64,000 nucleotides of DNA. Source: Bacteroidota bacterium (GTDB taxonomy: Bacteria; Bacteroidota; Bacteroidia; UKL13-3). Below, in pieces: positions 1 to 8,807 of the stretch (positions are counted from its first letter, which is position 1; every line of letters begins with the position of its first letter). The position numbers and the translations under genes are program-made. Under the pieces are notes generated by a model, which saw nothing but the letters and a program-made list of their open reading frames with translations, was not told the DNA's origin and searched no databases. The stretch is from positions 124,001 through 188,000 of the forward strand of contig JAUXUD010000022.1 of NCBI GenBank assembly GCA_030680835.1. The letters are read 5' to 3'.

Positions 1-1988
1 GAAATAACGGATTCAACCAATTTGTTGCTATCACCAATCACCTTAAAAATACGGTCTTCAATAATATGGGTTATTGAATCGGTATACACCTGATCGGTAC
101 CGATGGGTAATGAAATATAAGTATAAATAAAATTGGGATCGCTTTTGGGGAAAAACACCACTTTGGGACTTCTCACTGTGGTGAGGAAAATGGAAAAAAT
201 AAATAAACAAAATGTTGCCACTAAAAACCAAACCGGACGATTTTTATCCAGCACCCAATTTAACATTTTCTTATATCTTTCCTGGAATGCCGGCCAGGTT
301 TTTTCCTGAAACTTCAGAATAATTCCCTGCAGAACAAAGCGGTTGAGGCAATATAAACCATAGAAAGTTAATACCAGGTTTCCAAAACCCCAGTTTTTGC
401 CAAGATAAGAGAGTAAAATCACCGCGCCAAAAACGATTGAAGTTATTTTAAACCTCTTTGTAATTTTACTTTTTTGATCCTCTTCGGGATTGTGAGGTTT
501 CATAAAGTCAACTGCAAAAACCGGATTTATAATATAGGCTACAACCAGTGAAGCCGTTAAAGTTACGATTAAAGTTACGGGTAAAAAGAACATGAATTTA
601 CCAATTACACCACCCCAAAATGCCAAAGGAATAAAAGGTGCAAGTGTGGTAAGTGTTCCTGAAAGTACCGGTAAAAAAACTTCGCCCGCCGCATGTTTTG
701 CTGCTTTAACAATAGGCACCTTTCCATTATCATATATTCTGTGTGTATTCTCAATAACAACGATGGCATCGTCAACCACTATACCCAAAGCCAATAGGAA
801 TGAGAACAACACAATCATGTTCAGGGTAAAACCCAAAACCGGCATAATCATAAAAGCAATAAACATGGATAATGGAACCGACATGGCCACAAAAAGCGCA
901 TTGGTAGTTCCCATAAAAAACATGAGGATAAAAGTTACCAGGATAAATCCGATAATAATGGTATTAATCAAATCATCCAGTGTAACTTTGGTTTTGTCAG
1001 ACTGATCACCCGTAATGGTAACTTTTAAACCCAAAGGAAAATGTTTTTCCTTCATCTCTTTGGTAATGGCTTCAATTTTATCGGAAGCATCAATCAGGTT
1101 TTGTCCGCTCTTTTTAATTATATTTAAAGTCACCACATTTTCATGATCCAACCTTGCATAACTTTCTTTTTCCTTGAAACCATCTTTTACCGTTGCAATA
1201 TCTTTTAAATAAACAGTAGCACCACTGCTCGAACGAATGATGATATCTCCTATTTTTCTGGCATCGGTATATTGTCCGATTACACTTACCGACCGCTTTA
1301 CTCCGTTCATTTTAATGAGTCCGCCACTGATGGTCATGTTTTCATATTTAACTGCATTGGTAATATCACCCATGGTAATATCGGCTATCTGCATCTTGTA
1401 CATGTCCACATCAATCTGTAATTCGCGGTCGAGTGCGCCCACAATATCACAACGGGTAATTTCTTTTAGGCCTTCGATCCGGTCTTTTAAATTATCGGCA
1501 TACACTTTTAATTTATCCAAAGGATAATCGCCCGAAATATGCACATTCATAATAGGCATTTGCGATATGTCGATATCTATAACTTCGGGTTCGCGGGTAA
1601 GATCACTGGGCAGGTCTTTTCTGGCTTTATCAACGGCATCTTTTACGCGTTGTTTGGCAACAGGCACATCCACATCGGTATTAAATTCAATATTAATCAT
1701 CGAAAAATCCTGAACCGAATTGCTTGTAACCTGTTTTACGCCATTTATCGATTTTACTTGTTTTTCTATTTGTTTGGTAACCAGATTTTCGATATCTTTT
1801 GGAGAAGTACCTGCGTAAATGGTGTTAACCAGAATCATCGGAAATACGACTTCCGGGAATTGTTCCTTGGGCAAACCCCTGTATGATAAAATACCTGCAA
1901 TGGTTATAATGATCGTCATTATATAAATGCTGGTCTTGTTATCAATAGCCCAGCTGGAGGGCTTGAATTCTTTTATTTTGTCTAACAT
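1..1988 (-). CDS. RND efflux pump inner-membrane permease (partial, C-terminus beyond left edge)
   Basis: This is the proton-driven inner-membrane subunit of a tripartite efflux pump, HAE-1/AcrB-like. The gene starts at the ATG complement at 1986-1988 (MLDKIKEFKPSS) and runs off the window after about 662 codons, so roughly the last third of a usual ~1000-1050 residue pump is missing. Visible are the first transmembrane helix with the family-typical stretch GLPKEQFPEV, a long periplasmic porter region, then the TM2-TM6 block containing ALGIVVDDAIVVIENTHR, the RND signature segment with the charged helix-4 residues. It lies 11 nt downstream of the adaptor gene and is clearly the last visible member of the tetR-tolC-adaptor-pump operon. 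The substrate cannot be predicted from sequence alone. Confidence 0.93.
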   Translation of the reverse strand, partial: MLDKIKEFKPSSWAIDNKTSIYIMTIIITIAGILSYRGLPKEQFPEVVFPMILVNTIYAGTSPKDIENLVTKQIEKQVKSINGVKQVTSNSVQDFSMINIEFNTDVDVPVAKQRVKDAVDKARKDLPSDLTREPEVIDIDISQMPIMNVHISGDYPLDKLKVYADNLKDRIEGLKEITRCDIVGALDRELQIDVDMYKMQIADITMGDITNAVKYENMTISGGLIKMNGVKRSVSVIGQYTDARKIGDIIIRSSSGATVYLKDIATVKDGFKEKESYARLDHENVVTLNIIKKSGQNLIDASDKIEAITKEMKEKHFPLGLKVTITGDQSDKTKVTLDDLINTIIIGFILVTFILMFFMGTTNALFVAMSVPLSMFIAFMIMPVLGFTLNMIVLFSFLLALGIVVDDAIVVIENTHRIYDNGKVPIVKAAKHAAGEVFLPVLSGTLTTLAPFIPLAFWGGVIGKFMFFLPVTLIVTLTASLVVAYIINPVFAVDFMKPHNPEEDQKSKITKRFKITSIVFGAVILLSYLGKNWGFGNLVLTFYGLYCLNRFVLQGIILKFQEKTWPAFQERYKKMLNWVLDKNRPVWFLVATFCLFIFSIFLTTVRSPKVVFFPKSDPNFIYTYISLPIGTDQVYTDSITHIIEDRIFKVIGDSNKLVESVI

Positions 1989-1999
1989 TCCAACTAATT

Positions 2000-3136
2000 T
2001 TAATATTTAATTACCTCATTGTTGTTTAAATCCTGATAACCGGTTGTAATTAGTAAATCGCCTTTATTAATCCCCGATAATATTTCTGCTTTGTCATTAT
2101 AGGTTCTGCCAACTACTACTTCGCGTTTTTCAGCTAACGATTTGCCATCTTTGTTAACCAGTACAAAAACATGCGTTTTTCCTTCACTGTTTTGCACTGT
2201 GTTTACAGGCACCACAATTGCATTTGCCGATTTATAATCAATAACTTTTAAAACGGTAATCATATTGGGGATATACGAATTGTCTGCAGGTAATTTTGCT
2301 TCAATGGTAAAAGTACGGCTCATCTGGTTAATAACTTTTGCTGTAAAACTAATGGTTGAGCGTATCTCCCGGTTGTTTATATCCGGGAACATAAGTACCA
2401 CTTCATTGCCTTCTTTTATTGCCTGTGCATAGGTTTCAGCCACATCAGCCTTAACTTTTAAATTGTTGAAATTTACCACCCTGAAACAAGGCATGCCGGG
2501 TGTTACCGATTGTCCTATTTTTATAAATACCTCATCAATCGCGCCGTTAATCGGAGATTTAATTCTGTACATATCCAGTTGTTCATTTAAAGTAGCCAGT
2601 TTTTGCTCAAGATTTTCCTTATTGTTTTTGGCTGTGAGGTATTGCATTTCCGAACCCACCTGCTTTTCCCACATTGCTTTTTGTTTGTTATAAACATCAT
2701 TTACAAAGTTCCAGTTTAATTTTAAATCAGCTATCTGGGTTTTTACAATTTCACCATCCAGTTCTGCCAGAAGCTGTCCTGCTTTAACCTGCATTCCGGT
2801 TTTTACGTAAACCTTAACTACTGGGCCCATAGCCCTTGCACTGATTGTTGTATTTTCGTCTCCATCAACCCTTCCCTGCACGTCAATATAATGTTCAAAA
2901 AGGGTTGGATTGATTGGGGTAATTGCTACCACCTTGGTGCGGTCGTTTGTTTTCACCGTATCACCAATTGCAGCAATTTCTTCTTCAAGCGTTTTAATTC
3001 TGCTGTTAATATCAGCCTGTTCAGCCTTTAATTTTTCGATTTCTTTCTTTTTATTTTCAAGGGTATTTCCACCGCCACAGGCAGCTAAAATTGCAATGGC
3101 TCCAAAAAGGAAAAAGATTTGAGGTATTCTTTTCAT
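2000..3136 (-). CDS. RND efflux periplasmic adaptor lipoprotein (HlyD/MFP family)
   Basis: This is the membrane-fusion adaptor that bridges the inner-membrane pump and the outer-membrane channel. The 378-residue product begins with a signal peptide and a lipobox (AILAAC, Cys20), so it should be lipid-anchored. An N-terminal coiled coil (about residues 25-60, KKKEIEKLKAEQADINSRI) is followed by the split biotinyl-lipoyl/barrel-sandwich fold (GPVVKVYVKTGMQVKAGQLL, about 105-125), an alpha hairpin, the return lipoyl strand (SPINGAIDEVFIKIGQ) and beta-barrel/membrane-proximal domains. Length is normal for the family. It is 11 nt upstream of the pump gene and 43 nt downstream of the tolC-type gene, all on the minus strand. 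Confidence 0.93.
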   Translation of the reverse strand: MKRIPQIFFLFGAIAILAACGGGNTLENKKKEIEKLKAEQADINSRIKTLEEEIAAIGDTVKTNDRTKVVAITPINPTLFEHYIDVQGRVDGDENTTISARAMGPVVKVYVKTGMQVKAGQLLAELDGEIVKTQIADLKLNWNFVNDVYNKQKAMWEKQVGSEMQYLTAKNNKENLEQKLATLNEQLDMYRIKSPINGAIDEVFIKIGQSVTPGMPCFRVVNFNNLKVKADVAETYAQAIKEGNEVVLMFPDINNREIRSTISFTAKVINQMSRTFTIEAKLPADNSYIPNMITVLKVIDYKSANAIVVPVNTVQNSEGKTHVFVLVNKDGKSLAEKREVVVGRTYNDKAEILSGINKGDLLITTGYQDLNNNEVIKY

Positions 3137-3179
3137 ATATCGTAATTGATTATTCGTTTTAATTAATTTAATGGTGTAT

Positions 3180-4508
3180 TTATTTAATGTTACCCAGCGA
3201 TTTTTTAAGCTCTAGTTCTGCCACAAAATAGTCGTATACCGTAGTGAGGTAATTGGTGCGTGCATTTTCAAGATCGCTTTGCGAAGTAGTAAGCTCCAAA
3301 CTTGAACCCACTCCGTTTTTATATTTTATCTCGCTACGGTTATATATTTCCTGAGCCAGTTCCAGGTTTCTTTTTTGTATTTCAATTTGCTCTTTGGTTC
3401 TTGAGAAATGCGTTCTCGACTGATAAACCTGTTGTTCAATTAAACTTTCAATATTCTTCAGGTCGTTTTCATTTTTACGGATATTGATTCGGGTTTGCTG
3501 AATTTGTGCCGTTTTTCTCAAGCCATCAAAAATGGGTACATTCAAACTTAAACCAACCGAAGAAGCAGGGAAGGTATTAGCCGATTTATAAAGATCACCA
3601 AACTTATCTCCGAAGGTATTTCGCTGGTTATTGTAAAAGGCAGCCAATGAAGGAAGATAACCCACATAATAACGCTTTTTATCAAGAATGTTCAGCGTCA
3701 GCTGTTCCTGTAACATTTTGTATTCAATCCTGTTTTCATATACTATTTTTTCAGCTGCACTTTCAATAGATGCTTTTAAAAACAGGTCATCCAGATTATC
3801 GGTAAGTTCTATGTTTGAGTTTACATTTATTCCCATTTGAAATTTTAACAGCATTAGAGTCAGCAATTTCAAGTCAATACTTTTATCACGATCCAGCTTC
3901 AGATTACTTAATTGCAGAGTTAACCTGTCTACATCAATTTTTTCGACTAACCCATTCTTGAAAGTTAGTTCCAAATCTCTTTTGCTTTTTTCAAGGGTTT
4001 CAATATTCTTATTCAGCATTTTTAGTTTCACATCTACCAAAATAGCCGAATAATACGCTTTTGAAACATTTACCTCGGTTTCAATTTCGCTGCGGTTAAT
4101 ATTTAACTTTGACAGATTGACAAATTCTTTGGATGCTTTTAATCCAAGAAAAAAGGTTCCGTCGAAAATGAGTTGCGTTGCGGTAAGGCCGATGGTACTT
4201 GAATACGGGGTTCCAAATTTTATTACCATGGGCTGACCACCAAAATTAATTACGTTTGAACCGATTGTAACATTGTTGATGAGATTTGCATTTGCATTAA
4301 CCTGGGGCAAACCCAAGGCGAGTACTTCATTTACTTTCTTTTCAGATGACTCCATATCGAGCCTGCTGTTTATTAAGTTAAAATTGTTTTTTTTCGCAAA
4401 TTCAACTGCTTCTTTTAAGGTAAACCGCTTTAATGTATCCTGTTGCGCTTTCCCGGTTTGAACCAAAAAAAACAGAATTCCGAACATGAATATTAAATTG
4501 TTTCTCAT
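3180..4508 (-). CDS. TolC-family outer-membrane efflux channel
   Basis: This is the outer-membrane exit duct of the tripartite RND pump. The 442-residue protein has an N-terminal signal peptide (MRNNLIFMFGILFFLVQTGKAQ) and the two tandem outer-membrane-efflux repeats of the family: long Gln/Asn/Leu-rich helices (for example residues ~25-60 and ~370-440) alternating with short strands. The C-terminal ELTTSQSDLENARTNYL helix is typical of TolC-like proteins. The start codon is 9 nt downstream of the tetR stop, implying cotranscription. It is a standard member with no visible truncation. Confidence 0.93.
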   Translation of the reverse strand: MRNNLIFMFGILFFLVQTGKAQQDTLKRFTLKEAVEFAKKNNFNLINSRLDMESSEKKVNEVLALGLPQVNANANLINNVTIGSNVINFGGQPMVIKFGTPYSSTIGLTATQLIFDGTFFLGLKASKEFVNLSKLNINRSEIETEVNVSKAYYSAILVDVKLKMLNKNIETLEKSKRDLELTFKNGLVEKIDVDRLTLQLSNLKLDRDKSIDLKLLTLMLLKFQMGINVNSNIELTDNLDDLFLKASIESAAEKIVYENRIEYKMLQEQLTLNILDKKRYYVGYLPSLAAFYNNQRNTFGDKFGDLYKSANTFPASSVGLSLNVPIFDGLRKTAQIQQTRINIRKNENDLKNIESLIEQQVYQSRTHFSRTKEQIEIQKRNLELAQEIYNRSEIKYKNGVGSSLELTTSQSDLENARTNYLTTVYDYFVAELELKKSLGNIK

Positions 4509-4517
4509 AGTTAAAAT

Positions 4518-5156
4518 TTACTTTTTATCAGGGTTAATTACTTGATTGAATCTAAGGCTTTGTTTTTTTAAATAAGTGGCGCCTTTTGGCGTGCATATCG
4601 AACGTAAATGATAATTGACCATTTCGGTATGAACCGTTTTAAAGTCGGTATTTTCGCCATGATAATTATCCGGGTTCAGCATAAAATCTATCAAATGAAT
4701 ATAAAAGCGGGCTACCAGATTTTCATTCAGGTTTTCATGATATAAACCCATTTCTTTACCTTTTTTTAAATTGTCGAGAACCTGCGAATAAATAAAATCA
4801 ATTCTAAACTGGTTTAATTTTTCCCAGGTACTTTTAAAATATTTTTTTAAATCATACAATATACTTTGGTTGATTTGTTTTTTAAGATCTCCAAATGTGT
4901 CGGTAATCATCAGCATATAGTCAATGGGATTTGAAATCTGGTTTCTTAAATTTCTGCACGCACATTCTTCATGTTCTATATGCCGTGAAACCGTTTGATC
5001 TACCAGACTGCTTTTATCATCAAAAAACTGGTAGAGTGTTTTCTTGGAAACTCCCAACTCACGGGCAATATCATCCATTGTGATATTTTTAAAGCCATAC
5101 TTTAAGAATAAGGATTCTGCACCTGCTAAAATTTTATTCTTATTTTCGTCCAACAT
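4518..5156 (-). CDS. TetR/AcrR-family repressor, first gene of the efflux operon
   Basis: A 212-residue transcriptional regulator. Residues about 8-55 form the TetR helix-turn-helix (ITMDDIARELGVSKKTLYQF). The C-terminal helical region is a divergent ligand-binding domain. It is the promoter-proximal gene of the four-gene RND operon and lies divergent to udk. An 11-bp perfect inverted repeat in the 131-bp intergenic region is its likely operator, and the left arm falls near the -33 region of its own promoter. I infer that it represses itself and the pump genes until an effector binds. The effector is unknown. Confidence 0.92.
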   Translation of the reverse strand: MLDENKNKILAGAESLFLKYGFKNITMDDIARELGVSKKTLYQFFDDKSSLVDQTVSRHIEHEECACRNLRNQISNPIDYMLMITDTFGDLKKQINQSILYDLKKYFKSTWEKLNQFRIDFIYSQVLDNLKKGKEMGLYHENLNENLVARFYIHLIDFMLNPDNYHGENTDFKTVHTEMVNYHLRSICTPKGATYLKKQSLRFNQVINPDKK

Positions 5157-5178
5157 TTCTCATTAATTTTTGCGGATG

Positions 5179-5186
5179 CAAATGTA
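5179..5186 (-). promoter_or_regulatory. Predicted -7 promoter box for the tetR-efflux operon
   Basis: The minus strand reads TACATTTG, an exact match to the Bacteroidetes -7 consensus TAnnTTTG, 23 nt upstream of the tetR start codon. The corresponding -33 position falls in the left arm of the inverted repeat at 5199-5209. Confidence 0.6.
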
Positions 5187-5198
5187 AAAACTTTAAAT

Positions 5199-5236
5199 AC
5201 ATTGGAAACTATTTAAATATAAAACGTTTCCAATGT
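5199..5236. promoter_or_regulatory. Candidate TetR operator: 11-bp inverted repeat
   Basis: ACATTGGAAAC (5199-5209) and GTTTCCAATGT (5226-5236) are perfect reverse complements separated by 16 AT-rich bases. The site sits midway between tetR and udk, overlapping the predicted -33 region of the tetR promoter. This placement is usual for autoregulating TetR repressors. The assignment to this TetR protein is inferred from position. Confidence 0.65.
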
Positions 5237-5271
5237 TTCGTAAGTTTGTGAAAATGAGGAGAAAAAAATTG

Positions 5272-5279
5272 TACATTTG
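5272..5279 (+). promoter_or_regulatory. Predicted -7 promoter box for udk
   Basis: TACATTTG is a perfect TAnnTTTG match 8 nt upstream of the udk ATG. A TTTG at 5245-5248 could serve as the -33 element, though the 23-nt spacer is slightly longer than usual. The short leader suggests a minimal 5' UTR. Confidence 0.5.
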
Positions 5280-5287
5280 TCATTAAT

Positions 5288-5938
5288 ATGCAAAGCAAAC
5301 CTTATCTGGTTGGAATTTCGGGAGGTAGTGCCAGTGGCAAAACCCATTTTTTAAACGCTCTTAAAGAACGGTTTAACAAGGAAGAGCTTTGTATTGTTTC
5401 GCAGGATAACTATTATAAATTAGCTCATCAGCATAGCCGGGATCAAAACGGGCATATAAATTTCGACTTACCGGACTGTATCAATTTAGACGATTTTGCT
5501 GCTGATATCGAAGCATTACACAAGGGTGAAGCCATACAAAGGCATGAATACCGTTTTCAGCATGAGGATCAAAAAGGACCTTTATTATTATTTAAACCCG
5601 CGCCCATTATTGTATGTGAAGGCTTGTTTATTTTTTATCACAGCAAGCTTTTTAATCAATTTGATTTAAAACTTTTTATCAACGCCGATGAAGATATCGC
5701 TTTACAAAGAAGATTAAAACGGGATGTGGCCGAGCGTAATATCAGTGAAGAGTTTGTTTTATATCAGTGGAAAAATCATGTAATGCCTTCGTATCAACAA
5801 TATTTATTGCCCTTTATGGCAAAAGCCGATTTGATTATTAATAATAATACCCATTTTGAAAACAGTTTGCGTATTATTTCTGCTTATCTCGAACAAATTG
5901 TTTTACGCAACCGGGGCTTGGTGAGTCATCATTTGTAG
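5288..5938 (+). CDS. udk: Uridine kinase
   Basis: Phosphorylates uridine and cytidine to UMP and CMP in pyrimidine salvage, in the cytoplasm. The 216-residue protein opens with a Walker A loop (GISGGSASGKTH, residues 9-20), followed by the family's QDNYY motif near residue 40 and the FDLPDCIN nucleoside-binding segment. Lid-region arginines occur in LQRRLKRDVAERN. Length and motif order match bacterial uridine kinases. It is transcribed alone, divergently from the efflux operon. Its link to the TetR operator may be only a shared intergenic region. Confidence 0.92.
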   Translation: MQSKPYLVGISGGSASGKTHFLNALKERFNKEELCIVSQDNYYKLAHQHSRDQNGHINFDLPDCINLDDFAADIEALHKGEAIQRHEYRFQHEDQKGPLLLFKPAPIIVCEGLFIFYHSKLFNQFDLKLFINADEDIALQRRLKRDVAERNISEEFVLYQWKNHVMPSYQQYLLPFMAKADLIINNNTHFENSLRIISAYLEQIVLRNRGLVSHHL

Positions 5939-5939
5939 G

Positions 5940-6176
5940 GTGTAGTGAGTCCCTTCGATCCATCGTCAGGTTCAGGACAAGTTTAGCACCAATAACAAAT
6001 TTTACTGTTATAGAGTCTGTAAAATACAGCTTTCGGGATTCAGTAATATTAATAAGGTATTAAAGTGCTTTTATTGCTGCCATATTATCTGTATATTTGG
6101 TTTGATTTCCACTTTTTTATAAAAAAGAATCTATGGGAAAATATTTTAAATTTTTCTCATACTTTAGTTAAAGATA
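5940..6176. other. Intergenic region with dispersed-repeat fragment and possible trehalose-cluster promoter
   Basis: No gene is seen. Positions about 5950-5980 (TCCCTTCGA...TTCAGGAC) resemble, in inverted orientation, the short dispersed element at 20028-20048. A TATATTTG at 6092-6099 matches the Bacteroidetes -7 consensus and could drive the trehalose cluster about 80 nt downstream. No convincing -33 partner was found. Confidence 0.4.
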
Positions 6177-6932
6177 ATGTTTAAAGAAAATTTATTGGAT
6201 AAATACAAATCTGCAAAAAACAAGTTAATACTCCTTGACTATGACGGCACGCTTTCACATTATACAGCGTTTCCGGAAAAGGCGAGGCCCACTCCGCAAT
6301 TGCTTACAATTTTATCAAAGTTAATTCATAAGTCACATACAAAAGTTATTATTATTTCAGGCAGGGAACATTTTGATATTCAAAAAATATTAGGACAGCT
6401 TCCTGTTGATATGGTAGCCGGGCATGGAGAAATATCAAGAGTAAATGGTGTATGGACAGAACAATTCGTAAACCATGCTTCATGGAAAAATATGCTGCGG
6501 TCCTTTATGAACCGGATTACATTATCGTGTCCTAATTCATTTATTGAAGAAAAACAAAATTCATTAACCTGGCATTACCGAAATGTCAGTTCAGGGTCAG
6601 GATATTACTATTCAAGAAAATTGATTCGATTAATGGAGCCTGTTATTCATTCCTTCAATTTAAAAATACTGGATGGGAATAAAGTGGTCGAAGTCATGCC
6701 GAATGAAATTGGCAAAGGGAAAGCTGTAAAAAAAATAATTGAACAAAATGATTATGATTTTATATTATCAATCGGGGATGATAAGACAGATGAAGAAATG
6801 TTTGAAACGCTTTTATCAAATACGGAAGCAATAACAATTAAAGTGGGGAAAGGGAGTACATTTGCAAAATATAAGCTTAAGAATGTTGATGAAGTATTGA
6901 TGCTTTTAGAGCAGTTATCAGCTTATGATTAA
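6177..6932 (+). CDS. otsB: Trehalose-6-phosphate phosphatase
   Basis: Removes phosphate from trehalose 6-phosphate to yield trehalose. It belongs to the HAD superfamily. Motif I is LLDYDGTLSH with nucleophile Asp21 and acid/base Asp23. Motif II is IIISGR (58-63). The Mg-binding motif IV is GDDKTDEEMFE, with Asp201, Asp202 and Asp205. The 251-residue length is normal for OtsB. It leads the plus-strand cluster otsB - GH15 - otsA-like, with 61 nt to the next gene. The phosphatase-first order means the synthase comes last in the putative transcript. Confidence 0.93.
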   Translation: MFKENLLDKYKSAKNKLILLDYDGTLSHYTAFPEKARPTPQLLTILSKLIHKSHTKVIIISGREHFDIQKILGQLPVDMVAGHGEISRVNGVWTEQFVNHASWKNMLRSFMNRITLSCPNSFIEEKQNSLTWHYRNVSSGSGYYYSRKLIRLMEPVIHSFNLKILDGNKVVEVMPNEIGKGKAVKKIIEQNDYDFILSIGDDKTDEEMFETLLSNTEAITIKVGKGSTFAKYKLKNVDEVLMLLEQLSAYD

Positions 6933-6993
6933 TTAATACATGAAGCGTATTCAGGCTTTATGATATCCATACCCCGACAATAATTACTCTGAT

Positions 6994-8781
6994 ATGGAAA
7001 AATCTGTGCATAAATATCCGATGGGTATCATCGGCAACTGTTCCTATTTAGCCTATATTGATTTACATGCGAATGTTAAATGGCTTTGTATGCCTCGTTT
7101 CGACAGCAGCTTTTTATTTGGTTCCTTGTTAGATAGTGAAAAAGGTGGGGATTTTAAAATTTCACCTCCTGATAATAGCTATCAAAGTAAGCAATACTAC
7201 CTGCAAAACACGAATATACTATGTACGGAGTTTAAATGCAGTGACGGCAGTTTCAAAGTTACAGATTTTGCACCCAGATTCTATCAGCAGGACAGGTTTT
7301 TCAGGCCCTTAATGTTACTCCGGAAAATAGAACCGCTTGAGGGTAGACCTATGGTAAAAGTAATATGTAAACCTGTTGGAGATTATGGACAAATTAAACC
7401 TGAAATATTAGCCGGAAGCAACCACCTTCGATTTTTAAACATTGGCTCTCACGTTAGATTAACGACAGATATTTCGCTTAATAACATCGTTGATGAAAAA
7501 GCATTTGTATTATCCGAAGCCAGATACCTTATCTTCTCATATGAATTACCTCTTGAATCCGGATTGATAGATACTTTTGAGACATTTTTTAAAAAAACCA
7601 GAGATTATTGGCAGAACTGGGTTAAAACTACTTCAATACCTTCAATTTACCAGAAAGAGATGATACGTTCAGCATTGGTATTAAAAATCCACCAATATGA
7701 AGATACTGGTGGAATCATTGCATCAGGGAGTATGGGATTGCCCGAGTTTGACGGTTCGGGGCGTAATTGGGATTATCGCTATTGCTGGATGAGAGATACC
7801 TACTATACCTTATATGCATTAAACAGCATTGGACATTTTGAAGAATCACAGAAATATTTTCAATACATTGAAAACATTATCGCTTCCGAAAAATCTTATA
7901 TTCAGCCCATATATTCGATAACTGGACAAAAAGAAATTACTGAGAAAATAATTAATCTTAAAGGTTACATGGACAGGAATGTTCCAGTAAGAACTGGAAA
8001 CCTGGCTTATACGCATATTCAGAATGATGTTTATGGACAAGTACTTGTAAGTCTGCTTCCTCTATATACTGATAAGCGTTTAACCATAAATCCCAAATCC
8101 AAATCGCTGGACATTATTCATTTCTTACTTGATAAAATTGAAGAAACCATGTTTGAGCCAGATGCGGGTTTATGGGAGTTCAGAAATAAAAAGCAATTAC
8201 ATTGTTATACTTTCCTTTTTCATTGGGCAGGTAGCAGAGCGGCCCTTAAAATTGGTATTGAACTTAACGACCCCAATTTGATTAAAAAGGGTCACAATTT
8301 AATTGAAAAAGCAGCTCAACAGATAGAAAAATGTTATTGCTCAGAAAAACAAGCATATACCCAAGCCATCGGAAATGACAGTATTGATGCGAGCTGTCTG
8401 AAGCTAATTTCAATGGGATATCTAGAATGCGATTCAGAACGGGCCAGAAAGCATATTGAGGCAATAGAAAGGGAACTTAAAACTGATGAAGGTTATATGT
8501 TCAGGTACAAACATGATGACGGTTTTGGGATTCCGGAAACCACTTTTATGATGTGTGCTTTTTGGTATTCGGAAGCATTGGCATGTGTGGGAAGGGTTAA
8601 CGAAGCCTCCAAAGTTCTTGATAACCTGATTAAAACAAGTAATCATTTGGATTTACTAAGTGAAGATGTAGGCCTAGATGGCAGCCAGTGGGGCAATTTT
8701 CCTCAAACATACAGCCATGTTGGATTGATGAATGCTGTTTTTGGAATTGCAAGAAAGCTTAACAAACCACTGTATGATTAA
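6994..8781 (+). CDS. Glycoside hydrolase family 15 protein (trehalase/glucoamylase-like)
   Basis: A 595-residue cytoplasmic GH15 enzyme with an N-terminal beta-sandwich domain (PMGIIGNCSYLAYID..., about 1-210) and an (alpha/alpha)6 catalytic barrel (about 220-595). Family hallmarks are GSGRNWDYRYCWMRD, the substrate-site segment HIQNDVYGQVL, and the C-terminal GNFPQTYSHVGLMNA. No signal peptide is seen. GH15 members include glucoamylases and, in Actinobacteria and Archaea, genuine trehalases. Placement between otsB and a trehalose-phosphate synthase suggests trehalose as substrate, but sequence alone does not prove it. If so, one transcript encodes both synthesis and breakdown of trehalose. 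Confidence 0.9.
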   Translation: MEKSVHKYPMGIIGNCSYLAYIDLHANVKWLCMPRFDSSFLFGSLLDSEKGGDFKISPPDNSYQSKQYYLQNTNILCTEFKCSDGSFKVTDFAPRFYQQDRFFRPLMLLRKIEPLEGRPMVKVICKPVGDYGQIKPEILAGSNHLRFLNIGSHVRLTTDISLNNIVDEKAFVLSEARYLIFSYELPLESGLIDTFETFFKKTRDYWQNWVKTTSIPSIYQKEMIRSALVLKIHQYEDTGGIIASGSMGLPEFDGSGRNWDYRYCWMRDTYYTLYALNSIGHFEESQKYFQYIENIIASEKSYIQPIYSITGQKEITEKIINLKGYMDRNVPVRTGNLAYTHIQNDVYGQVLVSLLPLYTDKRLTINPKSKSLDIIHFLLDKIEETMFEPDAGLWEFRNKKQLHCYTFLFHWAGSRAALKIGIELNDPNLIKKGHNLIEKAAQQIEKCYCSEKQAYTQAIGNDSIDASCLKLISMGYLECDSERARKHIEAIERELKTDEGYMFRYKHDDGFGIPETTFMMCAFWYSEALACVGRVNEASKVLDNLIKTSNHLDLLSEDVGLDGSQWGNFPQTYSHVGLMNAVFGIARKLNKPLYD

Positions 8782-8807
8782 GCAAATCTAACAAGTATTA
8801 TGAAACC

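Noticed and set aside
592-1886. Plus-strand open frames within the RND pump region
   Set aside because: They are antisense to the continuous pump frame, which shows clear RND motifs.
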